Origin: Mactromeris polynyma
Lineage: Eukaryota > Mollusca > Bivalvia > Venerida > Mactridae
Length of the DNA: 64,000 bases
Assembly: GCA_032209605.1 (NCBI GenBank)
Contig: JASFXZ010000012.1
Location: 5,642,001 to 5,706,000, forward strand
Reading direction: 5' to 3'
Shown: piece after piece, positions 12,578-25,479 of the stretch
How the letters are laid out: every line of letters begins with the position of its first letter
Position numbering within the stretch: position 1 is the stretch's first letter
The notes under the pieces: model-generated
What the model saw: only the letters and a program-made list of their open reading frames with translations
Told to the model about the DNA's origin: nothing
Database searches by the model: none
Translations under genes and position numbers: made by a program

Positions 12578-12894
12578 ACGAAACATTTTTGTAATGCATG
12601 CAACATGTAAAGATGAACATACTTCAGCCAGTGATGTTGCTACAATAGCTGAACATCTTTATTGAGAACTTTACAAATATATACCTGATTAAAATAATCA
12701 GGCTTTATGATATTAACCACAGACGATGTATTGGAATGCAGTGAGTACTTACTTTATCCGTCACTATCGTCTATGATAAAGTTTTGTGTTTAAACTCAAA
12801 GATGAACGGGGTGCTGACCTTATGTGAACATTAACGAAGTACAGGCTCGTACGGCATTAAAATACTCGTTTTGATGAAAGAGAGAGAATACGTA

Positions 12895-13240
12895 GCTAAA
12901 CGAAACGCCACATACATAAGACAGTGCCTCCCCACGCAGACCTCCGGGAAAACAACAATCCACAAAACACAAGGCACTTAAGGAGGTTATAGGGTGCATC
13001 TGTTAAGGAACAGAGGCACAAGGAATGGCCTGGCAGACCATAAGGAATAACTAGGAGAATCAAAGCGGACAGTGAAGGAGGGGGGGGGGGGGGCGTTAAT
13101 TAATGGATGGAAAATATCACAGGACAAGTCAAGACTGCTGGCAGCAGGGAAATAAAAAACACAAACATAAACAGAAATAATAACAATACAGCGAATTACA
13201 GCCTTGTAACTGTCAGTAAACATACTGTCAGTAAACGCTG
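12895..13240 (+). repeat. Dispersed repeat family A, copy 1
   Basis: It begins near ACGCCACATACATAAGACAG, passes through GGAATGGCCTGGCAGACC and TTAATTAATGGATGGAAAA, then ACAGGACAAGTCAAGAC, and ends near ACAGCCTTGTAACTGTCAG. The same blocks in the same order occur at 16676-16905 and 35283-35530 and, inverted, at 22990-23310. A run of 14 G (13080-13093) lies inside, where other copies have a shorter G-rich tract. No coding potential is conserved between copies. TE class unknown. Confidence 0.75.
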
Positions 13241-14019
13241 ATCATTTATAAGTATTCTAAACATTGCATTCTTAACTGTGTATAAAAAAACGACTGAAAC
13301 AGCAAACGTCAGTTTAAGAGCAGACTTGCAACTTGCCAGAAGTTTTCATAGATGTAATTTCTTTTGATCTGTGAAGTAAAATTAATTATTTCGCAAATTG
13401 GTTAATATCAAGCACTTAAAGGCGACTTTTTACTTTTTTGCCTTATGTCAAAGATAAACAGACGATACCAGCTTTATTCCGCCATATATCTCTTTGTATC
13501 GTGTGTTTTTTTTGTTCAAGTAATTATAGACATCCGCTGTCGTTCACGCGATGATAGATCTTGCAGGAGAATCGAAACTACGAATTATTGATCCGAAGAT
13601 TAACAACACTACTCACCTGTCTAGAATGCTTTAATCTGTTGCAAACGCATTCCTCGGGGGAGTACACATCGGGTTATACACCGCGATGAAAGTTTTTTAA
13701 TCCACTTAATACGTTCACATGTTCTCAGTTACTAAAAACTTAATCGTGTTTGTTTAAAAGTGGGCTATTTAGCATTATACAGCGGCTAATTGCGAGGTTG
13801 GCATGTCGTCAAACTGATGATTTAAACCTCCAGTATTCATACTGACGTTTCCGGGTCAACAAAGCAGTTAACCTCTTGTTCCTGCTTCAGCTTCAAGAGG
13901 TTTGGCTTTGTCTGAGTGTTTAACCTGACTGAACCTCAGTATATCAGATGCCAGCAAGTTTCGTTGCATTTTAACAAGAAATATCTTTAAACAAGAAATA
14001 TCTTGAAGACAGATGGTCG
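13241..14019. other. Intergenic DNA; nothing recognised
   Basis: AT-rich. A near-direct repeat AACAAGAAATATCTT occurs twice at 13973-14003. No exon was seen. Confidence 0.35.
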
Positions 14020-14275
14020 GCGCACTTTGAAGGTTAAGATTTGTTGTGCAACATAAAAAATGCCGAGATGTTACGATTGCTGGTCACTCTAGATCCAAAA
14101 TGGATTTCGGTAAAGTAACGTACCCTTTATCAAAAGGTTAACCAATCCGCGTCGAGGTTACAAACTTTGTTCGGTTGAAGAGAAATTGCCTTGGTGGTTA
14201 ACGTAATATTTCATTGGTTTACACAACACTGATATGCAAATAGCAAAACCATGTTAGTACGGCTGCGCCGAAAAA
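14020..14275 (+). repeat. Dispersed repeat family B, copy 1
   Basis: Contains GATTTGTTGTGCAACATAAA, GGTAAAGTAACGTACCCTTT, GAAGAGAAATTGCCTTGGTG and CTGATATGCAAATAGCAAA, ending AGTACGGCTGCGCCGAAAA. The same blocks appear in inverted orientation at 28876-29165. No ORF is shared. It may be a MITE or a piece of a larger element. Confidence 0.75.
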
Positions 14276-16675
14276 GATGAACGGAGTAGATAGAATGATG
14301 TCTAAAGAATCGCCCTATTTCGGAACTCTGATTTCGCCAGAGGGGTTCGCTACGGGAAAGGGAATTATCTAATCGAGACACCCCGTTTGTTGCCCCTTTG
14401 CTTAAAATATGAACTAATCAAATCGTCTAATTTGTTGCGTTTTAAATAACGCGCTTCATATACAATATTTGATTGGTCATTAATGTAGATCAAAATAAAT
14501 ATTTTACAGCTACGCCGAAAAACAATAATTAAATAACAGTCGGACAACCTTCTATCCGAATACTTGGTATCATCCAAAATAAACATTAGGCTCCGATGTA
14601 TCTTCTTACGCACGTCAAATTGAAATGGGTTATTCGAAACAATGTATTATTCGAAATAAAATTTCGATGATTTCTGGCCCGATGAATTCGAAGGAACGAG
14701 ATCCGACTGTACTTTAAATGTGTAACAATAAAATACGCAATTCTTACGCTGTTAAATGCGCCTGCATTTTCCATGCCTCGCGAGAAAAAATATTTTCTTC
14801 ATGTCTTCCTTATTTGTCTGTGTCAGGAAATGATTGGATTAAAAACGTCTTACAGAGTAAGGCATGGAATCAGATTGCAGCCATAGACAATAAGATCGAT
14901 TTTTATGGAACGCCGTAAATGTATTGATATATAGTATGTGGTGATATATATGCGTGTATGTATATTATAGAACCAACTATTTCAAATTGTTGAGACTATT
15001 AAATACATATATTTACATATAATATTTATCGAAGTCATACACTCATGCGGTATCATATCTGAAAACGTTAGTTAAGGATGGATACAAAAACATCAGAAAA
15101 TATGTTTCGTTATATTTAACTGGGTCAAATGTTCTTCAAGAAGTATTTTCATAACTACATATCTAGTTTTTATACTCGTCATGGAAACGAATGAGTGCCT
15201 TATGTGCATACCTAGGTAAAGATCAACTGTTTTATATGTGAATGACGCATTCTATGTATAGTCCCTGCTCATGTCTTAATGGTTTTAAATGAACATTATT
15301 TAGTCATGAGATTTTTTTCATCTGATCCACCACGTTTAAGGCATCTTTTTTGTGACACACCACTATATGGTACCAACGAGGTAAGGTCCAGTTTTTTGAG
15401 TCTATATTTAATCGGAAGACAAAGTTTCTGGAAGTCCACACTTATGCAGATGCCGAATTTTCTTAATTTGTATGAATCCGTGTGCCAAGCAAATTATTTT
15501 TCAAACGTGTATTGTTTAAAATCAGCGTCCTCGTCTTAAAGCAGCACTTCTTTGAGTAAGTATTAACGATAATACTGGTAACCTTCAAATAATTGCAACA
15601 GAAATGTTTTAAAAAGAACATTCGTTAGAATAATACTGTATAAAGAACACATCAACAGTTTTACCAAATCTTTGAAGCAGAAAGTGACAAAAAATTAAAT
15701 TAAAAATGCAAGAATACGCTTATTGTGCACCATACTTTTTATATTTTTTGAAAGCGCCAATTGATCAAAATAATTCCATCTGCAAACAGACGAAACAAGC
15801 ATAATAACCAATGCTGGCAACGAGGTAAATATTTGTTTTGAATAATTTATGACGACGAAGTTTTTGTCCAGAGTGCATTTTGATGCATTTCTGGTGAAAA
15901 CTTCGCCAATACCCGAGGGAGTAGGTGTCACGTGAAAGACAAATTATTCATGAGCCTTCTGAATGCTGATAACTGCAGTTTATCGTACTTCACGTTGTGA
16001 CACATTTCGATAAATGTTGCCATTACACCTCCTCAACGTCTAATGTTTTGTATGCTGATGTTAATACTATTAAATACAACTACGAAATAGAATTTCGTTA
16101 TAGACATAAATAAAAGAATTGGAATGTTGTATCAAGAACTCGTCACAATTCTGAAAGTAGCGACCTTAAAAAAGTGTATATACCAGAAGAAACAGTTTTG
16201 AATATTTAACGGAGAAATTGACAGGAGTATATGAACAAGAAGTACACCATTGGCAAACCGTATTGAAATCGGCTGAAATACATTCTCACGATATTTTATT
16301 TTTGGCAGAATTTGTTGATCGTATTATTGATCAAACGTTGTAAACATACAGACAATTAAAGAGAAACATAGGCCCATAAAACTTGATTACAACAGGCAAG
16401 AATTGCGTGTTTGGCAGAGGATATCGAATGAATTAATTCAGCAATCACATGCCCCAATCTTATAATCTCTTTATCTCGTGAGCTGGCTCGTCAATGTTGT
16501 AATCAACAGCAGTGTGTCTGAATGCAATACTCACCACACTGAGTGGTGCAGCGATGAATTAAAGCGTTCGGTAAATGAGCGAAATAAAACGAAATGAACT
16601 CGGCACTGTTGCTATGGTTAGAGCTTGTGGTAGTCGTCACATGATGAATATTGTATCATCAATGGCTTCAAAGAA
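14276..16675. other. Intergenic DNA; nothing recognised
   Basis: Several 60-86 codon open frames occur but none has a recognisable motif, a shared repeat or good splice borders. TACGCCGAAAAACAATAATT at 14511 echoes the end of family B. Confidence 0.35.
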
Positions 16676-16905
16676 GATAACAAGTTGCTACAGGGAACGC
16701 CACATTCATATGACAATGCCTCCCCACAATGACCTCCCGGAAAACAGCAGTCCACAAAACATCAGGCATTTGAGGAGGTGCAAGGGCAAATACGCAAGGG
16801 AGCAGGGGCGCATGGAATGGCTTATCAGACCATAAAGGACAACTTAGGAGAATGTACTCGTATGAGGACATACAGGGGGATTTAATGGATGGAATAAAAC
16901 AGCTT
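16676..16905 (+). repeat. Dispersed repeat family A, copy 2
   Basis: Starts at GTTGCTACAGGGAACGCCAC and contains GACAATGCCTCCCCAC, GCATTTGAGGAGG and TTTAATGGATGGAATA. It lacks the GACAAGTCAAGAC block at the end, so it is shorter on the right than copies 1, 3 and 4. Confidence 0.75.
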
Positions 16906-19900
16906 AATAGCTTCGTGTCTCAATATGTACATATTGCATACCCAATTTTATTAATCAAACTAGGTATTGTCAAATGGTTGTTATGATAAAAAGTATACGC
17001 TCAAATGATGCGTAAGTTATTATCAAGTGAGAACTTGTACTATACGAAATTTGGAATTCGTAAAAACTTTAGAAGTGCAGTCAGACATTCGATTATGCAT
17101 TTTTATTGCAATGTTGCTACAATTTTCAAGGTATATTGTTGTTTGTACAGCAGGATTATAGGGAAAGACTTACTAGTAGTACATATATAATTATACATGG
17201 AGATGATTAGGAATCAGATATTATGTGTACCGTTTCAATGCAACGTAGTGTAAACTTCCATGTCAATTAATGTACAATTAAGGTTAAAAGCCTTGCATCA
17301 CGAATATCTTACATGTTGTACTTACAGTAATAACTAAATGCTTTTATGGTGATTATGAATATACACTTTGAACTGTTAAGAAGGTGAAAAGCTTCCGAAC
17401 AGATCAATCTAAGGAATGCTGTGTTGATGAACATTGCATTGCAAGCATCGCCCGACCAGACATAGAGGTCGAGAAGGAAGATACACAATCAACGCGAACA
17501 GAACTCCCAGAACTACGAGGAGACATGAAAAGACAAACATATACAATGTCAGCGCAAACGAGGCGAAATGGACACACGATATACAAGTCATATACTTTAT
17601 GAGACAGTTGACAAATCATGTCCGCGCGAAGAGCTGTTTAAACAGGGCACAACATGGAATGTTTGTAAAAATGAAATGATTGCAGGAAATGCCATAAACA
17701 ACAATTTAGCTACAGTCACTGTTAAACACAAGGAGGCATACATGTAAACACAAAGCCAAAATGTAGAAATAGGAGACCCGCTTTCGACCGGTCAGTTGCA
17801 AATCTTCATCAGAGATTTAAACCTTGTAGAATATTGTATCTAATCTCACACGTCAAAAAGCCGAGCACATTCCTGAACTACCACTGCGGCAGAACATGAA
17901 AACCAGCCAATTTCTGTTGGAACTTATTAGGCATAAACCATAAAAATAGCGCGTGCCTATTGTCAAAATAGAACAGAAACCAGAAACAGATGCATCGCTG
18001 CAGTATCGATGGAAACAATTACTAATTAACATCTCAGTGAAAGGAAATTTAACTCGAATAGAGTGTTGTGTTAATTATTGCGTGAGTGGGAAAGAACAAA
18101 ACAGGGTTTATAGACTTTTAATAAAATTGCAATTTAGTCGTTTGACATTTCGCAGTTTCATTTATTGTGCTTCTGGAATACGATTTTTGTCTATGATACC
18201 GACAGAACGAGAAGATACAGGAGGGAAAGAACACACTATCTTAAATACTGTACTCGGAAAGTATTCAAACCGAAATTCTCAAAGAAAAATTACTTAAAAT
18301 AATCGAAATCGTCAGCAATTATTGCCGATGAAGTGATAAAATCGACAAAACATATTTTGGATGTAATAAATGGTATTACTTAAACTCAAACGTTATTGCT
18401 GAACAAAATGAATTCGAAAAAGTCAACATTGTTATTAAACCCACTGAAAACAATGCAGGTACGTAGCAAATGATTTTTATATGTATTACGTTTGCGGGAT
18501 AGGATTTTATGGCAAACTGTCTTATTTTTTGCACCTTGCATTTCAAATGTTTCAATTGGTGCATGGATTCAATGGTCTCATGCATTTAATGAATTAGGAA
18601 CTAGAAATTCTAACTTTGAATTTAGATCTAATTTTGTTAAAGAAATTGCTACCTATTGTTTTATACGAGAAAGCAATTTTCCTTACAATATAATTTAAAA
18701 TACGGGAATTTGGCAACATCTTAAAACATATTCTGAGCGAAACAATACATTATTTTCGTATGTTGGCATAAAATACAGGCACTTTAAATCTCTGCTCGGT
18801 CGGTATCCCGGATCAAAGCTTGTTTTATTACATACGTTATTGGATAAACATTTGCTATCGTTGTTATTTTGAAATGTTTTCATTTACATGTATTCTGTGT
18901 GTAGATATAAAACATGCTGCTATTCTCAGTATCATACACAATATTTCTTGTTTATAATATGTGATAATGTTTTCAAATAAAATGAAGGCATTTTTTCTAA
19001 TCATCAATATGAAACACATGCCGCATGCCGATGTATGCATTCACATACCGATAGGCGATAAAGAATCAGATTTTTGCGTGAACTAATTAATTTATTACTG
19101 GGATAACCAAATCGTTCTTTTGCCAACTGCATACTGAGCATACTGACAGCGAGTTTCATTGTGGGAACAAATAGCAATGTTGTTAAAATTCAGTTTATTT
19201 TACCTTTGAAATTAACTGTTGTGTTAATGGAGTGTAGAGTAGTTGATACCTTTGAGTTTTGTTGTTGAGTCATTGAGAATTTCTTGAATTTGTGGTTTAC
19301 GTTACTTCCATCACATATCTCTATATCATTATCGACAGCTCTCGGGTATTTCCGTACCACTTCGTTACTCGGATAACACCCTCTAGTGTATGTAAGGCGG
19401 AGCACTATGTAGCAAAACTCAACATTTTGTGCGGTCAAGAAATAGTTCTCGTAAAACGGATTTATAATTTCAATAACTTCGATAAATTCACGTAAGAGAT
19501 GGATTATCGTTGTCATTTCTAGTTAAAAACTCACATATTTCAGTCTTCATATAGCTTAAATATTAGCGTTCATGCCGCCATCTTGTTTTCATGTCATTCG
19601 AATGGTATTTCCGAAAGTAGTGCCTAACGTACATCCGAGGCACTTGCCGTAGTAGGCCGAGGATTTCCGAATGATCTCTATATATGAGAAATTACAAATA
19701 GGTTGCGTAACAATAACACAAGACTTTAGCACAAACCCTATTTCGACAAGTGACCAATGTCTTGTTTGTGTAATTTGTACGGCTGATAGGTTGCACATTT
19801 GTATTCTACTCATATAATTAATGTCATCACTTGTTCACATTAATTTCGGAGCACACTTTGTTATTGAATAGATGTTCAGTTACACAACACGGTCTGTATT

Positions 19901-20670
19901 GAGTGATCCGCGCCTGCATCTTTTTGTACATAATTATTGTTTTAGAACTATATTTCGTTTGCGTTGAATTTATTAGAATTTTATATTAGTAGCACTCGAA
20001 TACAGAAAACTAGCTAACAGTAAATATTAGTACCACTTTACTTAATAAATTTAACTACCGAAAAAGACTTTGCGATAAATCTTTCTTTGCAAAATTGAAG
20101 ATTGGATGTATATTAAAACATCATCAAGATCCAATATCAGGAAACAAATAAAATCCACAAAAAGATAAAAGAATAAGAACATGTTGTAGAAGTGTTAATC
20201 CGTACTATTTCCAAATAATGCAGTAGGTCTGAGTCGCATGAAGCCCCCGGGACCCGTAAGGAACAAATGCCTGGAACTTGTGGGTAATCGCCCGACATGC
20301 CGAGCGGGCGCGCACGATTTTTAGAAGAATGTTTACTGGCAGGGGACTCATAGAGCATGCACAACGTTCAGACAAGGGATTAAAACAGTTTTGGGCCCGT
20401 AGACAGTATGCGGGCATGTACGGATATGTGTGAGGATCCTCACTAGCTAGCAAGCTTTCAAAAATCGTGTACGTCATTTGTGTACCACATATGGGCTGTG
20501 TACGGAATTTGGAAACCATAACGTGCCATGTGCGGGTACCGCAGGCGAACTTACGATTTACGGCCTGTTTGGAATAGGATAAACAATCAGAAGGCAGTTT
20601 ACATATTTTCACAGCTTCATTTCACATCTTATTTGGTTTATAGTCAGTTGTATACCATGTGTCAACATTA
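16906..20670. other. Intergenic DNA; one unexplained 108-codon frame
   Basis: No recognised gene. The longest non-repeat frame is on the minus strand at 19190-19516 (108 codons, starting MTTIIHLLREFIEVIEIINP). It has no family I know and could be chance. The stretch 20220-20560 is markedly GC-richer than its surroundings, with a hairpin CGCCCG..CGGGCG near 20289-20310; it may be a degraded GC-rich transposon end. Confidence 0.3.
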
Positions 20671-20679
20671 CCAAAACAC

Positions 20680-21296
20680 GTCAGCTAACGTAAGAAGTGA
20701 TCATGACTTGCTGATGATGACATTAAAATTCCGTCTGAAGAAGGTCAAGAAGCCAAACAATTATTAAGTTTGATCTGGAAAAGCTGAACAGCCCAGTTGT
20801 AGCACAGTCAACAATAGGAGGACCATTTGAACTGATGGCTGCACTTGAAACAGAGGAGATAAATATTTATTTCCTGAATTCTACCTTCAAGAAGATGTAG
20901 ACACACACAGCTAGTGAACTCTTTGGAAGAAACGCCAGTGTAAGAAACCGTGTTGAACGGCAGATATCCGTTATATTTATGAAGTGAGAAGAGACCACAA
21001 GAGGAAAAAGGGGGAACATGGAGAAGCAGCTCAGTATTGAGAGGTTCATAACAGCTGGAGGAATAGCAAGGAAGCGGTGAGAGAGAAATGGATAGGAGAT
21101 GAGTGTGGTGAAATCGAAGACAGTCTAAACAGGAGAAACAGTAAAATGGCCTACAAACTTGTGAAGGATCTGACAACAGAGAAACAAGTAAAAGCCATAT
21201 CAGTACAGGACAAGGATCGAAAAAGCATAACAGAAAAGCAGGAAATCCTTAATAAACGGACCAACTGTATTCTGTATGACCATATTGCCACATCTT
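20680..21296 (+). pseudogene. RTE-like LINE fragment (end of endonuclease to pre-RT linker)
   Basis: The frame at 20687-20765 reads VRSDHDLLMMTLKFRLKKVK, the (G/S)SDH(D/R)L box that closes an AP-type endonuclease, followed by a basic stretch. After frameshifts, LKFDLEKLNSPVVAQSTIGG (20767-20825) and ELMAALETEEIN appear. Then at 21080-21295 come GWIGDECGEIEDSLNRRNSK and AYKLVKDLTTEKQ..AISVQDKDRKSITEKQEIL, the linker that precedes the RT domain in this LINE group. The RT itself is absent, so the fragment is broken at its 3' side as well. Clade assignment is from remembered motif resemblance. Confidence 0.7.
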
Positions 21297-22989
21297 AAGT
21301 TGCATGTCAATTAAAACTGACTGAAGATCGTTGTTTGGTGCCTTTTTTTAAATGGCACTGAACAGTATTTAAACCAATGTATCCGTTTCCATGCGAAAAG
21401 GTTGGTACTCTCGATTAACGCTATGGCGATCCCACTCGAAATATAATCCCCAACGTTTTGCTCGTTACTATTTGGGATAGTAAAAGTTGTTGGTCTGCAT
21501 CAATATTATTTATTTTAGTCGTGTTTTATTTATGTGTCTGGTATTCAATTCTTAATTCAAGTACTAGTAAAAAGAAAATACGAGACAGAAATGCTTACAC
21601 AAGGGATTTTGTCAATGTCGAGTGGATGTGGGAACACTGGGTAATATTTTCCGTAATTCTGAAATACGTCTACTTTTACTTAATGCCAGATTATTATCAC
21701 ATAACACATACGAGAGGAGTTTGTTTATTTCATACATTACTAAATTAGGATGAAGCATATGTGGCACAAAGTAGTTTCATTTGGTGGTGTAACAAAAGAA
21801 ATGCAAGCGCTTCTCGTCAGTTCTACACGAAATTTCATTTCGGCAATACGGTTCCTGTATAAAACAACCTTAACATTTCATCATCATATCATAGACCGCG
21901 TCATCTGAACTACCAAAATGTGCACAACTACGGCTTCAAGATCTGACTGTAAGCAGATGTCTTGTCGATGTGATCAAGTCAGCTAGAAGTGTCAACAAAT
22001 CGATGCAAGGTCGAAAACAGATGAGCACTGTCGCTTGCGGTCGTATAATGAAGAAAACAAATGCATAAACAACTTAAATAAAATCACAGACATGGGCAGA
22101 AAACAGATGAGAACGTTATCTGATACAGTCAATGTCATCTTGCAGACTACACGGTGGATCATAAATCAGTATTTTATCGTTAAATGCACAATTCTGGGCC
22201 GACGAATTTATATGGTTATGATTCGGGTGTCTCTGTTTAGATCATATTAATTAATTTGAGAGAATTGCCCATTTAAATTCCCTCGGGTAAGGTAGTGTAC
22301 TGGTTTTAGTCTGTTTTATGAAAACAATAGACGGACGGATTATAGTAGTTAGTGTGTACTGGGTATATTTCTTTCATTGCAAGGTGTCTTGAATAATTTC
22401 AATCTCCAAAATTATAATTTAAAGATTAATATGTATTCAAGATGAATGAACAATATGAAAATACTGAATCGCGATGACAAAAAAAATTATCGCATGTTTC
22501 ATCTCTTTACGAAAATGTTATTTTGTAAATGAGTATTATTTAAGTGTCTAGTATTAAAATCACGTCATTTGGCATAACCAAGAAAACCTTTCTCGCTTTA
22601 ATGCTGTTTTATAACACATCTTAATACTCATTTGGTACAGTCGTAATTTTTTTGTCTTCTCTTAATATATTTAATTTTTATTTTAAATTCAATTTCCCCG
22701 TAACTATTAGTTGAGATTTTGTTTAATTATTAACTACATTTTTCTGGTTGACTTTACATTAGGTAATTGATTTGATATTGTGTGGTTGTTTCGCTATCTG
22801 ATGTTAATAATGTTATAACCGGGAACAAGGTCAGTATAAGGCTGCTTGTTCCTCATTGCTGAATTATGCACAGTGTGTCTGTTGTTCTGTACGTAATGGT
22901 TAAATGCTTTATATGATTATTTACTGCCTACTTAGTCAATGTATGTGTACATGTTGGAAATAAATGACCGTATAGCGAATAAGTGAGAG
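21297..22989. other. Intergenic DNA; nothing recognised
   Basis: A 96-codon frame at 21458-21748 with a hydrophobic start has no recognisable family. GAAAACAGATGAG occurs twice (about 22013 and 22099), a short local duplication. Confidence 0.35.
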
Positions 22990-23310
22990 GTTAGCTAGCT
23001 GTCAAATCGATTTAAAGCCCTGTATGTTTACTGACAGTTCCAAGGCTGTAAATCGCTGTATGGTTATTAATTATATTTGCGTTTTAAATGTATGTTAACT
23101 TTCCCTTTCCCACAATTGTTCATGTTATTTTCTCCCCACTTTCGGCCTATTGTTGCCAGCTGTCTTGACTTGTCCTGTGATCTTTTCCATCCATTAAATT
23201 CCCCACCCCCTGTTTGTCCTCTTTGATTCTTCTAGTTATCTCTTATTGTCGGCCAGGCCATTCATTGCTCCCCTGTTCCATTACTACGTACCATTGAGCC
23301 TCTTCAAATG
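22990..23310 (-). repeat. Dispersed repeat family A, copy 4 (inverted)
   Basis: The reverse complement carries AGGCATTTGAAGAGGCTCAA, GAATGGCCTGGCCGACAATA, AGAATCAAAGAGGACAAACA, TCACAGGACAAGTCAAGACA and TACAGCCTTGGAACTGTCAG in the family order. It has the fullest right-hand part of the four copies. Confidence 0.75.
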
Positions 23311-24560
23311 CCTAGGTAGTAAATTAGTGGTGTAGCTTCTGGAATTAGGTAGTAACTGTTGTAAAACACAAAATGTCAGACGTTCTGGTCGTAATGAGTC
23401 AATTTATAACCTTGTATCAGTATACAACTAATGTATCACTTATAAGCGGTCAACAATTCGTCGTAAACATTTTCGTAATGGATTCATAATCCTTCAAACG
23501 GAATTTAATGAGAATGTATGAGAATACACTGGCGTAGTTGACATTAAGAAATGATTGTGCTAGCGTCTTTGTAAAGAAAACAGCACTGTTATTTATGATA
23601 CGTCCTTCCATATATTGTATATGTGTCATTATTAATACCAGGCTTTGTCTCAGCATCTGTCATTGACGGCGGCCTTCAGGCCGTCGTCTATTTGAATAAT
23701 TTTTAATCTAGGTACATGGAGTTGCATAATCGAAATGGGAGAAGCCATTGGTATTATGCTTTTTTAAATTGTTCTTACAAAACGTGATTCTAATTATACA
23801 GATAAAAAAAGTGTACTAATTGATAATAAAAAAATGTCAAAATATTTAAAATGTATTTTTACCGTTAATAAAAAGCTTTAAAAAATGTTTTACGTATGCT
23901 TATAAGAATTTACAACAGCTAGTCACGAAAACGGTTAGGCATCGTGTATTACATAGCTTCGTTTCACAACTACGCTCAATTCATCATCAAAGTTCAGGAA
24001 ATGGTTCCTAATGCTGTGCACGCAAATTGAAATTGTACTTATAAAAAAGCAAATTGTTAAACAAAAAATGTTAATCCATATTAATAAGTTCATGAATGCA
24101 GTTTATAATGTACAAATATAAATACAGTGACCAAACTATGCAATATACATTGCCTTAACTTGACCCATATAAGTTATGTACTGATGGTAATATGTAAACA
24201 AAATTCAGCCAATGAAAATTGTCGTTGAAAACGTCATAGCATTTGTTGTTCAAATAACGCATTGGCAGTAAAACGGATTCAGTACATTCGAGATCAAATG
24301 CTGATGGTTGAACTGAACTTTTAATTACGTTGTTTTGACATTTTTAGTGGATATTTTTCCCTTTTGATATCCCAATAGTTCTTTTAGATCTGTAAAACTA
24401 GAAGTTATAATCATGTATATTTTTAGATCCGTTTCGTTCTATCTACGTTTCGTGTAATCGTTTTTTTTCTTCGTTTCGTGTAAATCGATGCACCAGCATT
24501 TTCCCGCGAAACATTATCACCGACCAATGGAAAAAGTCTATTTAATCACGTGGTTTATAG
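23311..24560. other. Intergenic DNA with one GC-rich hairpin
   Basis: At 23666-23689, GACGGCGGCC, loop TTCA, GGCCGTCGTC form a 10-bp stem with one wobble pair in otherwise AT-rich sequence. No gene was recognised. Confidence 0.4.
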
Positions 24561-24616
24561 AAGCGTCATTTTCCGCCATATTGGTTGAGTGACCACACAA
24601 GAAAACAAAAACAAAC

Positions 24617-24793
24617 ATGGTAAGAAGTATTTTAGGTAGTTTCCATCAAGGTTGTCCAAATTTTGCACCATATAATGGAATGCAGTGTACTGCAATGGCA
24701 TTAGTGGCGCTGTTGGCATTTTTTCAGTACGAGCCTTGCAGTATTTTCAATTTCAAATTGTGGATGATTCTTACCAGAATTATGGCTTGGTGA
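24617..24793 (+). CDS. 58-codon ORF with cysteine-protease-like motif, probable fragment
   Basis: This short frame starts at an ATG in good context (ACAAACATGG). Residues 7-12 are GSFHQG, residues 21-24 are GMQC, and residues 25-35 are a hydrophobic helix (TAMALVALLAF). The order Gly-x-x-His-Gln-Gly, then Gly-x-Gln-Cys, then a small-residue helix resembles the N-terminal catalytic-Cys region of C76-type or OTU-like cysteine protease domains. These domains occur in tegument deubiquitinases and also, as I recall, in transposon-encoded proteins of aquatic animals. The frame ends at TGA after W58, well before the His/Asp catalytic part such a domain needs, so it is either a broken copy or a first exon. 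Sequence before the ATG includes CGCCATATTGG at 24571, a possible promoter element. Confidence 0.35.
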   Translation: MVRSILGSFHQGCPNFAPYNGMQCTAMALVALLAFFQYEPCSIFNFKLWMILTRIMAW

Positions 24794-25454
24794 TGATCAT
24801 ACTTTCTTATTTATTGATAAACAAAATAATAAATCTTCAATATCATGCTTCCTAAAACTTGTGCCGCCGTTTTGATGCTTTGCATCAAAATTAGTCTTGT
24901 CGTATCATTGAATACTTGAAAACAATCTTCCAACACAGGTAATTGATCAATGTTTAACGGAGAAAATGTACTTTGTTCGTGGCTTGAGCCCTTTTCAGTC
25001 ATTGTGTCACTATACAGTTCTAACCTGCTCTGCCACTAAGAAGTACATGTACATGACACATTAATCTCAATGTATTACATTTGTATCTATCTTCAATCAT
25101 ATTACGCGAAGAACATACGTCACATCCGTTGTTTTGAACCTACATACTGGTAGTCGAATGCTCTAGCTACTGATCTAACTGGGCTAAGTAACTTCTAATT
25201 CAAACCGTTATTTAAAAAAATGTCCTTTACATAGTGAACCATCAACAAATGACTTATCAGAGTCATATAAAACGAATTTAAAAATAATGTTCATCATTTC
25301 ACAATGCTTTTCATGAACTTAAGATTTTTTAGATAAGGGGAGTCATTAAAGTATACACTTATTCAATTTTACATGTAGCGTTTATCTCTAAGCGGGCTTT
25401 ATAGCTCGATTTAGATCCGTGTCGTGTCAAACGAACAAAATAGCAGTTCATATC
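24794..25454. other. Intergenic DNA; weak tRNA-like trace on minus strand
   Basis: The reverse complement of about 25130-25197 has TTAGATCAGTAGCTAGAGC and AGGTTCAAAAC at A-box/B-box-like spacing, suggesting a decayed tRNA-derived element. A 63-codon minus-strand frame at 24811-25002 is unassigned. Confidence 0.3.
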
Positions 25455-25479
25455 TTAAGGCCCGGTCACACAGCCCTCC

